Shown: in pieces, positions 33,233 through 42,435 of the stretch | Layout: the number at the start of each line of letters is the position of its first letter | Numbering within the stretch: the first letter of the stretch is position 1 | Assembly (NCBI RefSeq): GCF_900142955.1 | Contig: NZ_FRCP01000023.1 | Coordinates: 46,095-110,094, forward strand | Source: Anaerosporobacter mobilis DSM 15930 | GTDB taxonomy: Bacteria > Bacillota > Clostridia > Lachnospirales > Lachnospiraceae | Length of the DNA: 64,000 nucleotides | Direction: 5' to 3' | The notes under the pieces: model-generated | The model's database searches: none | The model's input: the letters and a program-made list of their open reading frames with translations, nothing else | Told to the model about the DNA's origin: nothing | Position numbers and translations under genes: made by a program

Positions 33233-33634
33233 CTACCTTTCATAATAAATTTCAATCTGTATTACACTTTCATAGACTCCACTATCATCTGTACCAACAT
33301 CGATAGGCTCATCTGAAAGCATTTTAATGTAACTTACTTTTTCATTATTGATTTGAATTTTGCTACTATTTTGCAATAATTCATATAGTTGCATAGAAAC
33401 TTTTTCTGTATCACGTTGGCTTTTATTCCAGTGAACCAGAATACTAATAGGTTTTATTCTGTAAGGAGTACTTTCTAAACCTCCCAGACATATTCTTGCT
33501 CCTGTATTTTGTTTTAGATTATATATTCCAATAGATTTATCCTTCTTATTATCTAACTTACCAGAATACACATTTTCATCTTTTGTTAAACTAAGCGTTG
33601 CAATATAATCTCGTACATCAGCTAAACCAATCAT
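33233..33634 (-). CDS. Tail completion / minor head-tail protein
   Basis: A 133-residue protein (MIGLADVRDYIATLSLTKDE, then YSGKLDNKKDKSIGIYNLK, then PISILVHWNKSQRDTEKVSM) in the expected tail-terminator position of the head-tail junction, with the pattern of DUF3168-like or minor capsid proteins next to the tube gene. It overlaps its upstream neighbour by 4 bases. Confidence 0.7.
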   Translation of the reverse strand: MIGLADVRDYIATLSLTKDENVYSGKLDNKKDKSIGIYNLKQNTGARICLGGLESTPYRIKPISILVHWNKSQRDTEKVSMQLYELLQNSSKIQINNEKVSYIKMLSDEPIDVGTDDSGVYESVIQIEIYYER

Positions 33635-34011
33635 ACACCTGTCACCCTCTTATATATTTTCTTAAATGTATTCCTACAAAAGTCTGCCTTCTTTCCATCG
33701 TCAACATAATCTTCATACCATTTTCCTTTTGCATTTGGATTTTCATGGTGCCTGAAATTATATTCGGGATGATAATATAACCGCCTTGCATATGGCCCTG
33801 GTGTAACTATGCTTACTCTTCCCTTACTACTATCTTTTGTATCTACAAATGTATCTCCTTGTAGCTTTCCAGTATCTCCATATGGCATTACTTGATCTTG
33901 CTCTACCTGTGTATTTAATGCCGCAGTTGTTTGCTCTAGTGCTATAATTTGTGCCTTAGCCAATGCCCTTATCTTTGCTGTATCAATTGTTACTTTTGAT
34001 GACACTTTCAT
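33631..34011 (-). CDS. Minor capsid / head-tail joining protein (HK97 gp10-like)
   Basis: A 126-residue protein with IRALAKAQIIALEQTTAALN, QDQVMPYGDTGKLQGDTF, GPYARRLYYHPEYNFRHHEN and WYEDYVDDGKKADFC. This is the minor capsid protein pattern of Firmicute siphophages (LQgdtfvd...vypY). It joins head and tail. Confidence 0.8.
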   Translation of the reverse strand: MKVSSKVTIDTAKIRALAKAQIIALEQTTAALNTQVEQDQVMPYGDTGKLQGDTFVDTKDSSKGRVSIVTPGPYARRLYYHPEYNFRHHENPNAKGKWYEDYVDDGKKADFCRNTFKKIYKRVTGV

Positions 34012-34349
34012 TATATCAACCTCAATTCACAATAATTAACGGTACCGTCTGGATTACGTGCTTTGGTACCTTGGAATATGTTTCTTTCAACTCCATGTAT
34101 CTTTACCGTTCCACCACTAATCGTTGGTAATGTTGGAGCAATATCTCCTGAGAATAAAGCAATACCACTAAGTTGTACTAGCTTTTTTTCATCTGTTAGC
34201 ACTGTCTTAGTGGTATCTTGATAATTACATTTTGTATCAATGGTTATTGTCTCTAAGGGTTCACCGTATTTATTAAGGCCTTCCTGTTCCAACTCAATGT
34301 GTATATCTGTATTACACAGTCTTTTTTCAATTAAGCAAGGATATTTCAT
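34011..34349 (-). CDS. Head-tail connector, putative stopper
   Basis: A 112-residue protein (MKYPCLIEKRLCNTDIHIEL, then TVKIHGVERNIFQGTKARNP, then DGTVNYCELRLI) of the minor capsid/head closure group, adjacent to the gp6-like adaptor gene. It shares one base with the next gene (ATG/TAA region at 34011). Confidence 0.7.
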   Translation of the reverse strand: MKYPCLIEKRLCNTDIHIELEQEGLNKYGEPLETITIDTKCNYQDTTKTVLTDEKKLVQLSGIALFSGDIAPTLPTISGGTVKIHGVERNIFQGTKARNPDGTVNYCELRLI

Positions 34350-34353
34350 ACAA

Positions 34354-34740
34354 TCACCACCTTAATGATAGACTACAAAGTCCTGTCTGCATCAACTTAG
34401 CATATGTGGTACGCATGATTGCAACACCATTTTGTACCATCACATTCCAAGAAGAACCGAATGACATTGAAACACCATTAATACTGTAATTTTGTAGCAC
34501 TGATTGAATAACATCTTCATTCTCATACTCAAAATTAGCTAGTTCGCATGTACATTCCTTAACAATTTCTTGCTGAAAAGATGTAAGATTATCAAATCCT
34601 TTACCTATGATTCGATTAAAAGTAAGCGAGTCAATATGTCGGCTCGCTTGTTTTAATCGTTTTTCTAATTTACCATCTGAGATAACATCATATCCATAAG
34701 TATTATAATCTCTCAGTGTTGCATATGGTTCGTATGCCAC
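34354..34740 (-). CDS. Head-tail adaptor, gp6-like
   Basis: A 128-residue protein (YATLRDYNTYGYDVISDGKL, RLKQASRHIDSLTFNRI, LTSFQQEIVKECTCELANF) of the gp6/DNA-packaging connector group. It begins with GTG at 34740 after GTAGGTGG. It links portal and stopper. Confidence 0.8.
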   Translation of the reverse strand: MAYEPYATLRDYNTYGYDVISDGKLEKRLKQASRHIDSLTFNRIIGKGFDNLTSFQQEIVKECTCELANFEYENEDVIQSVLQNYSINGVSMSFGSSWNVMVQNGVAIMRTTYAKLMQTGLCSLSLRW

Positions 34741-34753
34741 CAGTAATCACCAC

Positions 34754-34840
34754 CTACTCTTTACTAGACTTAGTCTGCTTCGTAGATTTCGGTTTATTTT
34801 CTTCTTTAGGGAACGTTAACCCTATTGTTGTATTTGCCAT
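34754..34840 (-). CDS. Very small protein after the capsid gene
   Basis: Twenty-eight residues (MANTTIGLTFPKEENKPKST then KQTKSSKE) after GAGGTG. Small Lys-rich peptides of this kind (LTFP start) occur between capsid and connector genes in many Firmicute phages. Function unknown. Confidence 0.6.
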   Translation of the reverse strand: MANTTIGLTFPKEENKPKSTKQTKSSKE

Positions 34841-34852
34841 AGTAACACCTCA

Positions 34853-35704
34853 CTATAATGTGTGAGACACATAGATACCAGCCGTTTTATTCTCGTATAC
34901 GTGTCCATAAAGATTATTATTACGGTACTTAAATACGTGAGAATCTCCTTCTTGGTCTTGATCTGGTGTAAAATATTTAATGTACTGGTCCATGGCTGTG
35001 ACCGCTGCTGATTTTTCAACACATAAGAAGTTTACATCTTTTGCAGCCTCTGCCTTAGTATAACCATAACCTGTCTTTCCATCTTTTAACGTAATTGCTG
35101 TGTACATACGTCTTGATGGCACTTCAATGATTGTTGAAAATTTTTCAAGTACTTTTTTAGACTTAGTGGTATCAAGATCATCAATTGCACCTTTTAATGT
35201 AGGTGTAATAAATAAGATACGATTTTCTGCCGGCACCTCGTCCTCATCCATTTTAGAAGTACAAGCTCTTAAGGCTGCCACTACATCTTCACCACTGTCT
35301 AACGTCTCTGCTTTTGTCGTAATTCCAGATGCAGAACATAATTTTGCAATACGTGCAGCATCAGTTTCAGGAATTACCTTTGTTCTTAAGAATTCGCTTG
35401 ATAACTTAGCAAATGGCATAGCTAATGCTTCCTCGTTATCTAATCTGTCGATTCTTAAATCCTGAGAACGTTCTTTATCATACTTTACTGTTTCCCATAC
35501 AAATGATGTGGAACCTTTTGTGTAACCAGATGCACGGTCGAAGTCACCTAGCGCATCCATGCTTAATTTAGCAATTTTGATTTCTCCATTGTTTCCTTTT
35601 TGAACGGTTGTTTCATCTCCATCTAAAATAGATGTTTTAGATTCTGCCTGATATACTTCATCAAGCATCGGAAGGTAAATAGTAGATAATTCAATATTAT
35701 TCAT
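34853..35704 (-). CDS. Major capsid protein
   Basis: A 283-residue HK97-fold type capsid protein (IYLPMLDEVYQAESKTSILD, AKLSMDALGDFDRASGYTKG, FVWETVKYDKERSQDLRID, ALRACTSKMDEDEVPAENRI). It lies directly after the scaffold gene. No N-terminal propeptide, so scaffolding is supplied by the separate protein upstream. ATG follows AGAGGATGAAGC. Confidence 0.88.
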   Translation of the reverse strand: MNNIELSTIYLPMLDEVYQAESKTSILDGDETTVQKGNNGEIKIAKLSMDALGDFDRASGYTKGSTSFVWETVKYDKERSQDLRIDRLDNEEALAMPFAKLSSEFLRTKVIPETDAARIAKLCSASGITTKAETLDSGEDVVAALRACTSKMDEDEVPAENRILFITPTLKGAIDDLDTTKSKKVLEKFSTIIEVPSRRMYTAITLKDGKTGYGYTKAEAAKDVNFLCVEKSAAVTAMDQYIKYFTPDQDQEGDSHVFKYRNNNLYGHVYENKTAGIYVSHTL

Positions 35705-35727
35705 GCTTCATCCTCTTTTCTTGTAAT

Positions 35728-36357
35728 TTATTGTTTTGGTTTCAAACCAAACATTTTTCTAATATTGTCGTTATTGTTTGATTGCTGATCTTGCTGTCCA
35801 TTTCCACCAATCTGGAAACCTACATTCCCTTGGTTAGTTGGCTTTAGTGCTGGTACATCTTCCAACACCTTATTTAAGGCATTTTTCAATGTCTCTTGAT
35901 TTACTTTGCCATCATCGCCCTTAACAGTACTTAAGTCAGCCATTTTTAGAACATATGGCACTGTCTTAACATCAATTCCAAGTCCAATAGCCTCAATCGT
36001 TGCTAGCTTTTCGATTTCTGCCTGACTTGCTAATGCTTGTGCCTGTTGTAACTGTGCTTGAATTTTAGAAACATCAGGCTGTTGACTCTGCTTATTAACC
36101 TTATAAGCTTCAATAGCCTGTCTTGCTTCTTCTTCTGTCATACCTTGCTGTTGAAAGTAAGACTTAAGCACAGCATTTTCTTTCTTGGCCGTTGCAGTAT
36201 CTAACATGGCTTGGATTTTATCATAATCAATACCAGCAGTTTGATTCTGTTGTTGGCCTGCTTGTTGTTGGTTTTGTTGATTTCCAGTGTTTTGGTCACC
36301 GTTACCACCTTCGCCACCTTCGGCGAATAATTGTAAGTTCATTGGCATTTTAAACAT
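35728..36357 (-). CDS. Scaffold protein, DUF4355-like
   Basis: A 209-residue protein that begins MNLQLFAEGG after a short leader, followed by a Gln/Asn/Gly-rich stretch, a coiled coil (QAQLQQAQALASQAEIEKLA) and a C-terminal IRKMFGLKPKQ that would bind capsid. This is the standard scaffold layout. It directs assembly of the capsid and leaves before DNA packaging. Confidence 0.88.
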   Translation of the reverse strand: MFKMPMNLQLFAEGGEGGNGDQNTGNQQNQQQAGQQQNQTAGIDYDKIQAMLDTATAKKENAVLKSYFQQQGMTEEEARQAIEAYKVNKQSQQPDVSKIQAQLQQAQALASQAEIEKLATIEAIGLGIDVKTVPYVLKMADLSTVKGDDGKVNQETLKNALNKVLEDVPALKPTNQGNVGFQIGGNGQQDQQSNNNDNIRKMFGLKPKQ

Positions 36358-36435
36358 AATTAAACTCCTTTCCGTTTATGCTCGTCAGCTTCCTACAGTT
36401 TTTGATTAGGTCATAAAGTTTTGGACCATATAAAA

Positions 36436-36509
36436 AGCACCTACCGTAGTAAGTGCCTGTTTTTGAGTATAAAAATACCACCTAACCATTTATTTGGTTG
36501 GTGGTATTT
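36436..36509 (-). terminator. Double terminator after the toxin/immunity pair
   Basis: On the minus strand AATACCACC pairs with GGTGGTATT (36473-36509), followed by TTTTTAT. A second hairpin, GGCACTTAC/GTAGGTGCT (36436-36457), with a T-run follows. They separate the MuF/immunity unit from the scaffold-capsid genes, and the same kind of hairpin (AGCACCTAC/GTAAGTGCT) recurs at 42004-42027. Confidence 0.75.
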
Positions 36510-36738
36510 ATACTATTTTTTTAATATCATCAAGTTTCAAAAACCTATCTTGATTTTCATTATCTACAGAGAATACTAGATATTCAAAATCTAATTCCTC
36601 ACCATCATCATCATATGCTGGCTCTACTCCATGGCTTACTCCTGTAATAACCTCACCATTTACTAATAATAATGTAGTTTTTTTCTTTGCATTAGAATTT
36701 ATTTCTATATCAGTAAATACATCATGCTTTCTTACCAT
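36508..36738 (-). CDS. Small acidic protein after the MuF toxin gene, candidate immunity protein
   Basis: Seventy-six residues (MVRKHDVFTDIEINSNAKKK, then LLLVNGEVITGVSHGVEPAY, then FSVDNENQDRFLKLDDIKKI), acidic and beta-rich. It starts five bases beyond the stop of the toxin-bearing head protein after AGGAGTG and has its own terminators. Small genes in this exact place normally encode the immunity protein of MuF-type toxins. That role is inferred from position. Confidence 0.6.
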   Translation of the reverse strand: MVRKHDVFTDIEINSNAKKKTTLLLVNGEVITGVSHGVEPAYDDDGEELDFEYLVFSVDNENQDRFLKLDDIKKIV

Positions 36739-36742
36739 TTCA

Positions 36743-38299
36743 TCACTCCTTCTCTTTAACTGGGTGTGCATGAATTCCCTTATTTGAATAATGTATAGCA
36801 AATCTTCTAGTAACCTCATACCTACCAGTACCAACGTTAAATACTCTTCCTATAACTTCATCATTTTGAATATATTCTTTTGGATATAGGTTTTTATCAT
36901 TAGTAAAAACAATTTTACCTTTACCAAGATTAGTAGTAATCAATTCATTATAATCAATTTCTTTGAGAAATGAACTTGCAGGTGTCTTACCAAGTCGAAT
37001 ATCGTCTTGTACTCTTTTTTTCCATTCTTTACTCCCTAGTACATGTTCTTTTTGCTTATTCCATTTTATCTTAGTGTTTACTTCACCATTTTCTAGTTTT
37101 TTCTTAAATTCGACTATCTTATTATTAATTATATCATCTTTATTATGATTTACAACATTATCTTTTGGCTTTTGCTTTACTCCTCTGGTCCGATAAGCTT
37201 CGTAGTTCTCTCTAAGAATATCCTTATGTTCATTAACTAATATTTTGTTCTTATTCTGCCACTCAATTCGTTTTTCTCTGTATTTTATCCTATTTTCCTC
37301 ATCAAGAGAACATTCTTCTAAACGTTTGTACTTACGGACTTGCCTTTCATAATACCTTTGTTTCTGCTGTATTGTATATTGCTTACTATTTAACTCTATT
37401 TCTGACTTAGATAAGGGTTTAGGTTCTTCTGATATCCCTTCAAAGTATGTTGTATGTTTATCCTTGCAATGGGGATGATACAACCCCTTTTGTATTGCTG
37501 CACTCATAAGTGGATATTTACCATCTTTGGCACTTCCACCACTCCATACATCATCTATTAGTACCTTTCCTGCAAATTTCACACATTTAGGACAAGCAGC
37601 ACCACGTTTATTCATAATAACCGTACTAATTCCCCATTCTTTGCGTTTCTCTCCCTCACCAGCTAGATAAGCTCGTTTATTAGCTGTTTGTATTGCCATT
37701 TTGGCATATGCATCAATACTGACTCTTGCACCGTTTGCATATTCAATACAATTAATCCCCCTACTAAGGAAATCCTTTGTTGCCATATCCACAGCCTTTT
37801 CATATGTTCCTGCGCTTGTGTTAGCATATACCTGTGCATTAAAGATGATTTTTCTATACTGGTCATTTGCCATACGTAGCATTGCTGTCTCTGCCTTAAC
37901 CATATTTTCTTTTGTAGCTTTGACTAAGGCTTCTAGTTTTCTATCATTTAATCGAAAGAACTCTGCTACTGTCTCCGAAATTTTGGGAACAAAATTACCG
38001 AACAAACCTTTTTTCATCATTTCTAGTAGCTCTATTTCTTGATCCATATTCCCCATCTCTCTGGACTTACGAATCATATCTTCCATCTTTGAGTTTATGT
38101 CGGAAAATTTACTTTCAAATCGTTTTCTATTTTCTCGTTTATATCGTTCTAATGCTTGCAACTGTTTTACTTGCCATTGCTCCCATTCAATCCCCTCCTT
38201 AACTTCCTCTACTCTATGCCTCTTCATATTCCGAATCATAGAATTTATAAGTTCTTCCTCTATCTCTTGAAATGCTTCTTCAATATCATATTCATTCAA
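36743..38299 (-). CDS. MuF-type minor head protein with C-terminal polymorphic toxin (PT50-like)
   Basis: A 518-residue protein. Residues 1-300 are a phage minor head protein of the MuF/SPP1 gp7 group (AYAKMAIQTANKRAYLAGEG, MNKRGAACPKCVKFAGKVL, LMSAAIQKGLYHPHCKD with its zinc-type Cys/His). Residues 300-400 form a coiled coil. Residues from about 405 resemble polymorphic toxin type 50 (KQKEHVLGSKEWKKRVQDDI, FTNDKNLYPKEY, GTGRYEVTRRFAIHYSNKGI, HAHPVKE). Such fusions are known in temperate phages and are thought to act against competitors or rival phages. Start TTG at 38299, with GGAG 10 bases upstream. Confidence 0.82.
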   Translation of the reverse strand: MNEYDIEEAFQEIEEELINSMIRNMKRHRVEEVKEGIEWEQWQVKQLQALERYKRENRKRFESKFSDINSKMEDMIRKSREMGNMDQEIELLEMMKKGLFGNFVPKISETVAEFFRLNDRKLEALVKATKENMVKAETAMLRMANDQYRKIIFNAQVYANTSAGTYEKAVDMATKDFLSRGINCIEYANGARVSIDAYAKMAIQTANKRAYLAGEGEKRKEWGISTVIMNKRGAACPKCVKFAGKVLIDDVWSGGSAKDGKYPLMSAAIQKGLYHPHCKDKHTTYFEGISEEPKPLSKSEIELNSKQYTIQQKQRYYERQVRKYKRLEECSLDEENRIKYREKRIEWQNKNKILVNEHKDILRENYEAYRTRGVKQKPKDNVVNHNKDDIINNKIVEFKKKLENGEVNTKIKWNKQKEHVLGSKEWKKRVQDDIRLGKTPASSFLKEIDYNELITTNLGKGKIVFTNDKNLYPKEYIQNDEVIGRVFNVGTGRYEVTRRFAIHYSNKGIHAHPVKEKE

Positions 38300-38304
38300 T
38301 CAAA

Positions 38305-38511
38305 TCACACTCCATTGCATAAAACTCTGAAACCTTGCTGCTTAAATGCTCTTTTTCTCGCCTTCAATTCTGTTTTACTACTACAATGTATATTAAGGAG
38401 TTCTGCATAACCAGTCTTTTCAACTGCATAAATACCAAAGGGCACCTGTTCAGATGCCACCTTCAAAAGACCCTCGTATTCTTTATTACTCATTTGATAC
38501 AGTTTCTTCAT
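38305..38511 (-). CDS. Small protein between portal and MuF genes
   Basis: Sixty-eight residues (MKKLYQMSNKEYEGLLKVAS, then EQVPFGIYAVEKTGYAELLN, then ARKRAFKQQGFRVLCNGV), overlapping the portal 3' end by 26 bases. I do not recognise it. The start could also be the MSN at residue 7. Confidence 0.5.
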   Translation of the reverse strand: MKKLYQMSNKEYEGLLKVASEQVPFGIYAVEKTGYAELLNIHCSSKTELKARKRAFKQQGFRVLCNGV

Positions 38512-40006
38512 TATCTTTACTTTCAAATTGTGAACCTCCCATCATTGTTTCACCAACAATACTCATCTCTTGATTAACACTCGGTTCTTCTAGATCAGTA
38601 ATACCTTGTTCTGCTTTTAACCTTGCTACCTCCTCAGCCTTCCAATCATCGTCTTTGCTATCACCATACAGTTCTTCAACAGATGCCTCTATACTCATAA
38701 TTCCATATTGTTTACCTTTACCAACGGTCTCTACCTGACTCTCAAATGATGGGTTTGCATACTCTCCAAAGGGTACTTCAACCTCTAATTCTTTTATTGG
38801 TACCTTTTTATAAGTGTCATATGCCATCATCGTAATATTAATAAGCTTCGGCAATGTATTTTGAAGCACATCAACAATCTTATTACGGGTGTAAAGAGTA
38901 GCTTTTTCCTTTTCTCTCTGCGCTTCTGCGTTGTCTAGCTTTTTAACATCTATTCCTAAGGTACTAGGAGATATTAAGCCTTGCAGGCATAAGTCTAAAG
39001 CTGTTATATAAGTACTTAAGTAACTTTCATGAGGTATTTCACCTTGCTGCAATGATATCTCATTCTTACTAGTTTCACCCATTGATGCATCTGTCTTGAT
39101 ATACCTATTATCAAATGCATTAGGTCTAAGTATTTCTCCAGTATAAGGATTCCTCGGTAGCATGTTCTCTGGTATATATTCCTTTGTCCTGTTTGCTCTG
39201 AGTGCATCAAGCCATTGGCTCCATGATTCATCTAAACTGTCAAAGGCATCGCACTTACTATCAAATATTGACCTTCCTCTGCCTTGCCACTTGGAAGATT
39301 TAAAGAACTTAAGAGGTAATGCCATCATGAATTTGTCTTGCCATGTTACATTAACCAAATTTGCTGTTTCAGGAATAGATTTTATATCGCATTCTCTTTC
39401 GTTTTTAGTCAATACATAATTGATATATCCCTTTCCATATATCTCAAATAGAACATACTCTTGTGACTTATGATTATACACGGTTTTAAATACAACCGCT
39501 TTCACACGGCCACGATCATATATAATATCTATCTTATCGCCAGGATAAAACTCAATTATTGGATAGCTGCTTATAGCTGAATCAAATGATATCTTGAAGG
39601 CTCCATCACCAATATAAAGGGTCGTTGTTATTGCATCGGATATCAGCTCGTTGAAATTGTTTTCTTCTGCGATAGTTTCCCATTCATCTTGCCTTAAATC
39701 TAGTGTAATGTCGTTCATATCTGCCACTACAATATCAGCTAATGTATCTACAATAACAGATGGTAATCCAACATGAATCTTACGTATCTCCATGCCAACT
39801 GTTGGTACTGCCGCCCAAAATCTTGTCCTATCTCCTGGTATCTGCTTGTACAATTGAGATAACTCTTCACTATCTCCTCGATACCATATACGGTTTTTAA
39901 TTGCATTTCCTTCATAATCCAGTGTCTCTTGAATCTGTATACTACTAACCGTAGCTGGCTGTATTCTAAGCCATGTTTTAATGCCTGATCTAATTGCATC
40001 ACTCAT
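38486..40006 (-). CDS. Portal protein, SPP1 gp6-like
   Basis: A 506-residue portal of the SPP1 gp6 group (YRGDSEELSQLYKQIPGDRT, FNELISDAITTTLYIGDGAF, FYPGDKIDIIYDRGR, LQGLISPSTLGIDVKKLDNA). The C-terminus is acidic with a Met-rich segment (SIVGETMMGGSQFE). The start at 40006 follows GAGGTGG by nine bases; an ATG at 40024 overlaps the terminase stop without a ribosome site. It is the ring through which DNA enters the head. Confidence 0.9.
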   Translation of the reverse strand: MSDAIRSGIKTWLRIQPATVSSIQIQETLDYEGNAIKNRIWYRGDSEELSQLYKQIPGDRTRFWAAVPTVGMEIRKIHVGLPSVIVDTLADIVVADMNDITLDLRQDEWETIAEENNFNELISDAITTTLYIGDGAFKISFDSAISSYPIIEFYPGDKIDIIYDRGRVKAVVFKTVYNHKSQEYVLFEIYGKGYINYVLTKNERECDIKSIPETANLVNVTWQDKFMMALPLKFFKSSKWQGRGRSIFDSKCDAFDSLDESWSQWLDALRANRTKEYIPENMLPRNPYTGEILRPNAFDNRYIKTDASMGETSKNEISLQQGEIPHESYLSTYITALDLCLQGLISPSTLGIDVKKLDNAEAQREKEKATLYTRNKIVDVLQNTLPKLINITMMAYDTYKKVPIKELEVEVPFGEYANPSFESQVETVGKGKQYGIMSIEASVEELYGDSKDDDWKAEEVARLKAEQGITDLEEPSVNQEMSIVGETMMGGSQFESKDNEETVSNE

Positions 40007-40020
40007 ATTACTCAGCCACC

Positions 40021-41415
40021 TCATTTTCTCTCAACTCCTATCTTATCTCTATATGGAATCCAGCCATACTGTGTACTGTTAATCATATGATCGTTACGGT
40101 CCTCAGGAGTGTTATCTTTATCCTCTAACCATGAATAGACCTCACACTCATTTATAAATACCTTACAAGTATCAACCACATAAAAATAAGGCTCTCTGCC
40201 CTTCTCTTCATCGAAAGACAACCAGCCTAACTGTAAATTAATACGGTCTATAATTTCAATCTTTTTATAAGCATTGTTAAATATATAAAGGCATTCATTA
40301 TGCATTCTCTTGTACTTTACAAACTCGGTTAATGTAGCTTGATCTGCACTGTCAACAAATACGTTCTTTGCAAATCCCCACTCTTTTCTATTACGTTCTA
40401 AGAATTCAATGTAATTGACGACTGTATCAGATGGTGCTATTGGATTTTCTAAGTTTGCATTGTTATAAGCCTTTTCATCTAGCAATATGTATCTGCCTTT
40501 GTTTGTGATACCTGAAAACGACATTGCAATCGTATCCGGTGATTCTTGCGAATAAGCTGTATCAAGTCCACTTGTGAATATTGTAAAGTATTCCTCTTGA
40601 TGTCGGTCTTTCTGAATGAACTGCTTTGCCCATTCCTTTGACTTAACATGCCTCTTTCTATCAAAGTTCACAAATACCATACCTGTGGCTCTTCCTCGTA
40701 ATCCAAGAATCTTATTCTTCCATAGCTTTGTCCCTTTCGGCACATTCAATTTAATCTGTTCTATTTTCTCCTTTGGAAGTCCCCAATTATGGTCAAAAGA
40801 AAAGAACCAATGAACCCAACCGGGCTTTGGTTCTTCGCTTAACATCTCATTTATTTCTATAGGTGCATCATCTTTATAATCTGGTAATGGTCTACTACAA
40901 TTTATATACTCTTTGTACACTGGTAAGTTTGGATCATCTGGATTAAGTGTTGCCATGAAGTAATCACAACGCATTGCTGCTTCTCGTACAAAATCAATAT
41001 CTGCTGTGTTAACTTCATCAATGTATAAGCAACCATACTGTCCACCTAATGCCTTTTGCCATTTCTTTTTATCACCATAACCCATGACATATACTACTTT
41101 ATCACCTTGGCTAGTATGATAGAGAATATGTGGTATCTTCTCATCTTTCGTACCATTCCCATTGTATTCTGTGAGTATTCCAAAATCATCAATAATACCA
41201 AGGTCCTTATTGATTATATTCTTTTCTGCGGTACCTGTATCCTTAGCTGCAATGATATGATACTTCTTTGAAGATGCAGCAACCTTAAGCATAAACTTAA
41301 AAATGCCCACAGTAGTTTTCCCTGCGGCTGTTGTACCTTCTAGGAACTCTACTGGAGCATCATATCGTATAAACGTTTTATATTTATCTGATAGTATTAA
41401 CGTTTGATCACTCAC
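40021..41415 (-). CDS. Terminase large subunit, PBSX-type
   Basis: A 464-residue motor protein: Walker-type EGTTAAGKTTVGIFKF near residue 30, Walker B LYIDEVNTA, C-motif ATLNPDDP, and nuclease residues in GLDTAYSQES and NVFVDSADQATLTEF. It cuts concatemers and pumps DNA. GTG at 41415 overlaps the stop of the small subunit (GTGA), so the two are coupled. No intein or break is seen. Confidence 0.92.
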   Translation of the reverse strand: MSDQTLILSDKYKTFIRYDAPVEFLEGTTAAGKTTVGIFKFMLKVAASSKKYHIIAAKDTGTAEKNIINKDLGIIDDFGILTEYNGNGTKDEKIPHILYHTSQGDKVVYVMGYGDKKKWQKALGGQYGCLYIDEVNTADIDFVREAAMRCDYFMATLNPDDPNLPVYKEYINCSRPLPDYKDDAPIEINEMLSEEPKPGWVHWFFSFDHNWGLPKEKIEQIKLNVPKGTKLWKNKILGLRGRATGMVFVNFDRKRHVKSKEWAKQFIQKDRHQEEYFTIFTSGLDTAYSQESPDTIAMSFSGITNKGRYILLDEKAYNNANLENPIAPSDTVVNYIEFLERNRKEWGFAKNVFVDSADQATLTEFVKYKRMHNECLYIFNNAYKKIEIIDRINLQLGWLSFDEEKGREPYFYVVDTCKVFINECEVYSWLEDKDNTPEDRNDHMINSTQYGWIPYRDKIGVERK

Positions 41416-41965
41416 TTGGATCACCACGCATCTGCATAAGAATATTATCTAGCTTTGATACCTCTTTCTCTAAACCAGATACCTCTAGCTTGTCCTTAAA
41501 CATACCCAAATGTCTACCTAGAAGTTCCAAAGCCTTAACCTTATCACATGTAGCAATCTCAACACCGTTCTTTCCCATCTTGATGCTTGCAATAGCTTTC
41601 TTCTTATCAACTGGTAGATTATCTGTCAGTTCGAGTTCGACATCTTGATATTCTATTTCTTCACCTTGTTGATTACGACCTTTTTTCATTACAACCTTAG
41701 CAAAATCAGAGCCATTTGCGAATGCTATTGCTGCAAGCTCGCTAAGAACCTTGTCTTGGGTGATTTCAGTTCGCTTTTCACGGTCTTTCATTCTTTGGTT
41801 TACATATTCTGCAACCTTAACATTTCTTAACATTCTAGCACTAGCTGAAGCTGCAGTTTCATCATTCTTTACATTCTTATAAACAGATCTGTAAGCTCTG
41901 GTGGCATTTAGATCTACCAGGTACTCATCTATGAATAACTTTTGCTTTTCTGTTAACTTTGCCAT
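41408..41965 (-). CDS. Terminase small subunit
   Basis: A 185-residue protein of the terminase small subunit group (MAKLTEKQKLFIDEYLVDLN, ATRAYRSVYKNVKNDETAAS, ASARMLRNVKVAEYVNQRM), with a helix-turn-helix that recognises the packaging site and a C-terminal coiled coil (LEVSGLEKEVSKLDNILMQM). Start at 41965, 8 bases after GGAAG. First gene of the head operon, just after the terminator of the moron. Confidence 0.9.
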   Translation of the reverse strand: MAKLTEKQKLFIDEYLVDLNATRAYRSVYKNVKNDETAASASARMLRNVKVAEYVNQRMKDREKRTEITQDKVLSELAAIAFANGSDFAKVVMKKGRNQQGEEIEYQDVELELTDNLPVDKKKAIASIKMGKNGVEIATCDKVKALELLGRHLGMFKDKLEVSGLEKEVSKLDNILMQMRGDPSE

Positions 41966-42003
41966 CAGGCTCACTTCCTTTCGTATTGTTTTGGGATGAA
42001 AAA

Positions 42004-42027
42004 AGCACCTACAATAAAGTAAGTGCT
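42004..42027 (-). terminator. Terminator after the ASCH gene (moron boundary)
   Basis: On the minus strand AGCACTTAC pairs with GTAGGTGCT around TTTATT and is followed by TTTTTT. It separates the moron from the terminase genes. Confidence 0.8.
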
Positions 42028-42033
42028 TTTCTT

Positions 42034-42435
42034 TTAATTAACAAGCAATAATTCCATTTGATTATCCTCAATATATTTAAATGATTGAGGTGGTACAAAA
42101 TTACTTGATTTTTCATAAGGATCTATCGGTTTTTCATATCTATAGAATTCCTTTATTTGAATCGCATAAGCTTTATCTCTACCTTGAAAATACTCATTGA
42201 AGAATTCTAATGATATTCCAGAGTACTCTTTAGTCTCAGACCATACTTCATCAGGCGATTTATTAATTATTTCTCCTACAGTAAATTCTCCTATAATTTT
42301 ACCGATTGGCATGCTCGCATATATTATAACAGTATCCACGTTTTTCTTAAAAATTTTTTTCCGATATTCAAACCTTTTCGCACCTGTAATTATTTCCTCT
42401 ACAAATACAGGCTTAATTGATAATAATGCTTTCAT
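42034..42435 (-). CDS. ASCH-domain protein (moron)
   Basis: A 133-residue protein with the ASCH pattern: KALLSIKPVFVEEIITGAKR, FEYRKKIFKK, VDTVIIYASMPIGKIIGEF. ASCH domains have a PUA-like fold and are linked to RNA binding; some, such as the E. coli YqfB family, hydrolyse modified nucleosides. Its start overlaps the upstream gene (GGTGAGGTAAATG). It is the last gene of a three-gene unit with its own terminator. Confidence 0.82.
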   Translation of the reverse strand: MKALLSIKPVFVEEIITGAKRFEYRKKIFKKNVDTVIIYASMPIGKIIGEFTVGEIINKSPDEVWSETKEYSGISLEFFNEYFQGRDKAYAIQIKEFYRYEKPIDPYEKSSNFVPPQSFKYIEDNQMELLLVN

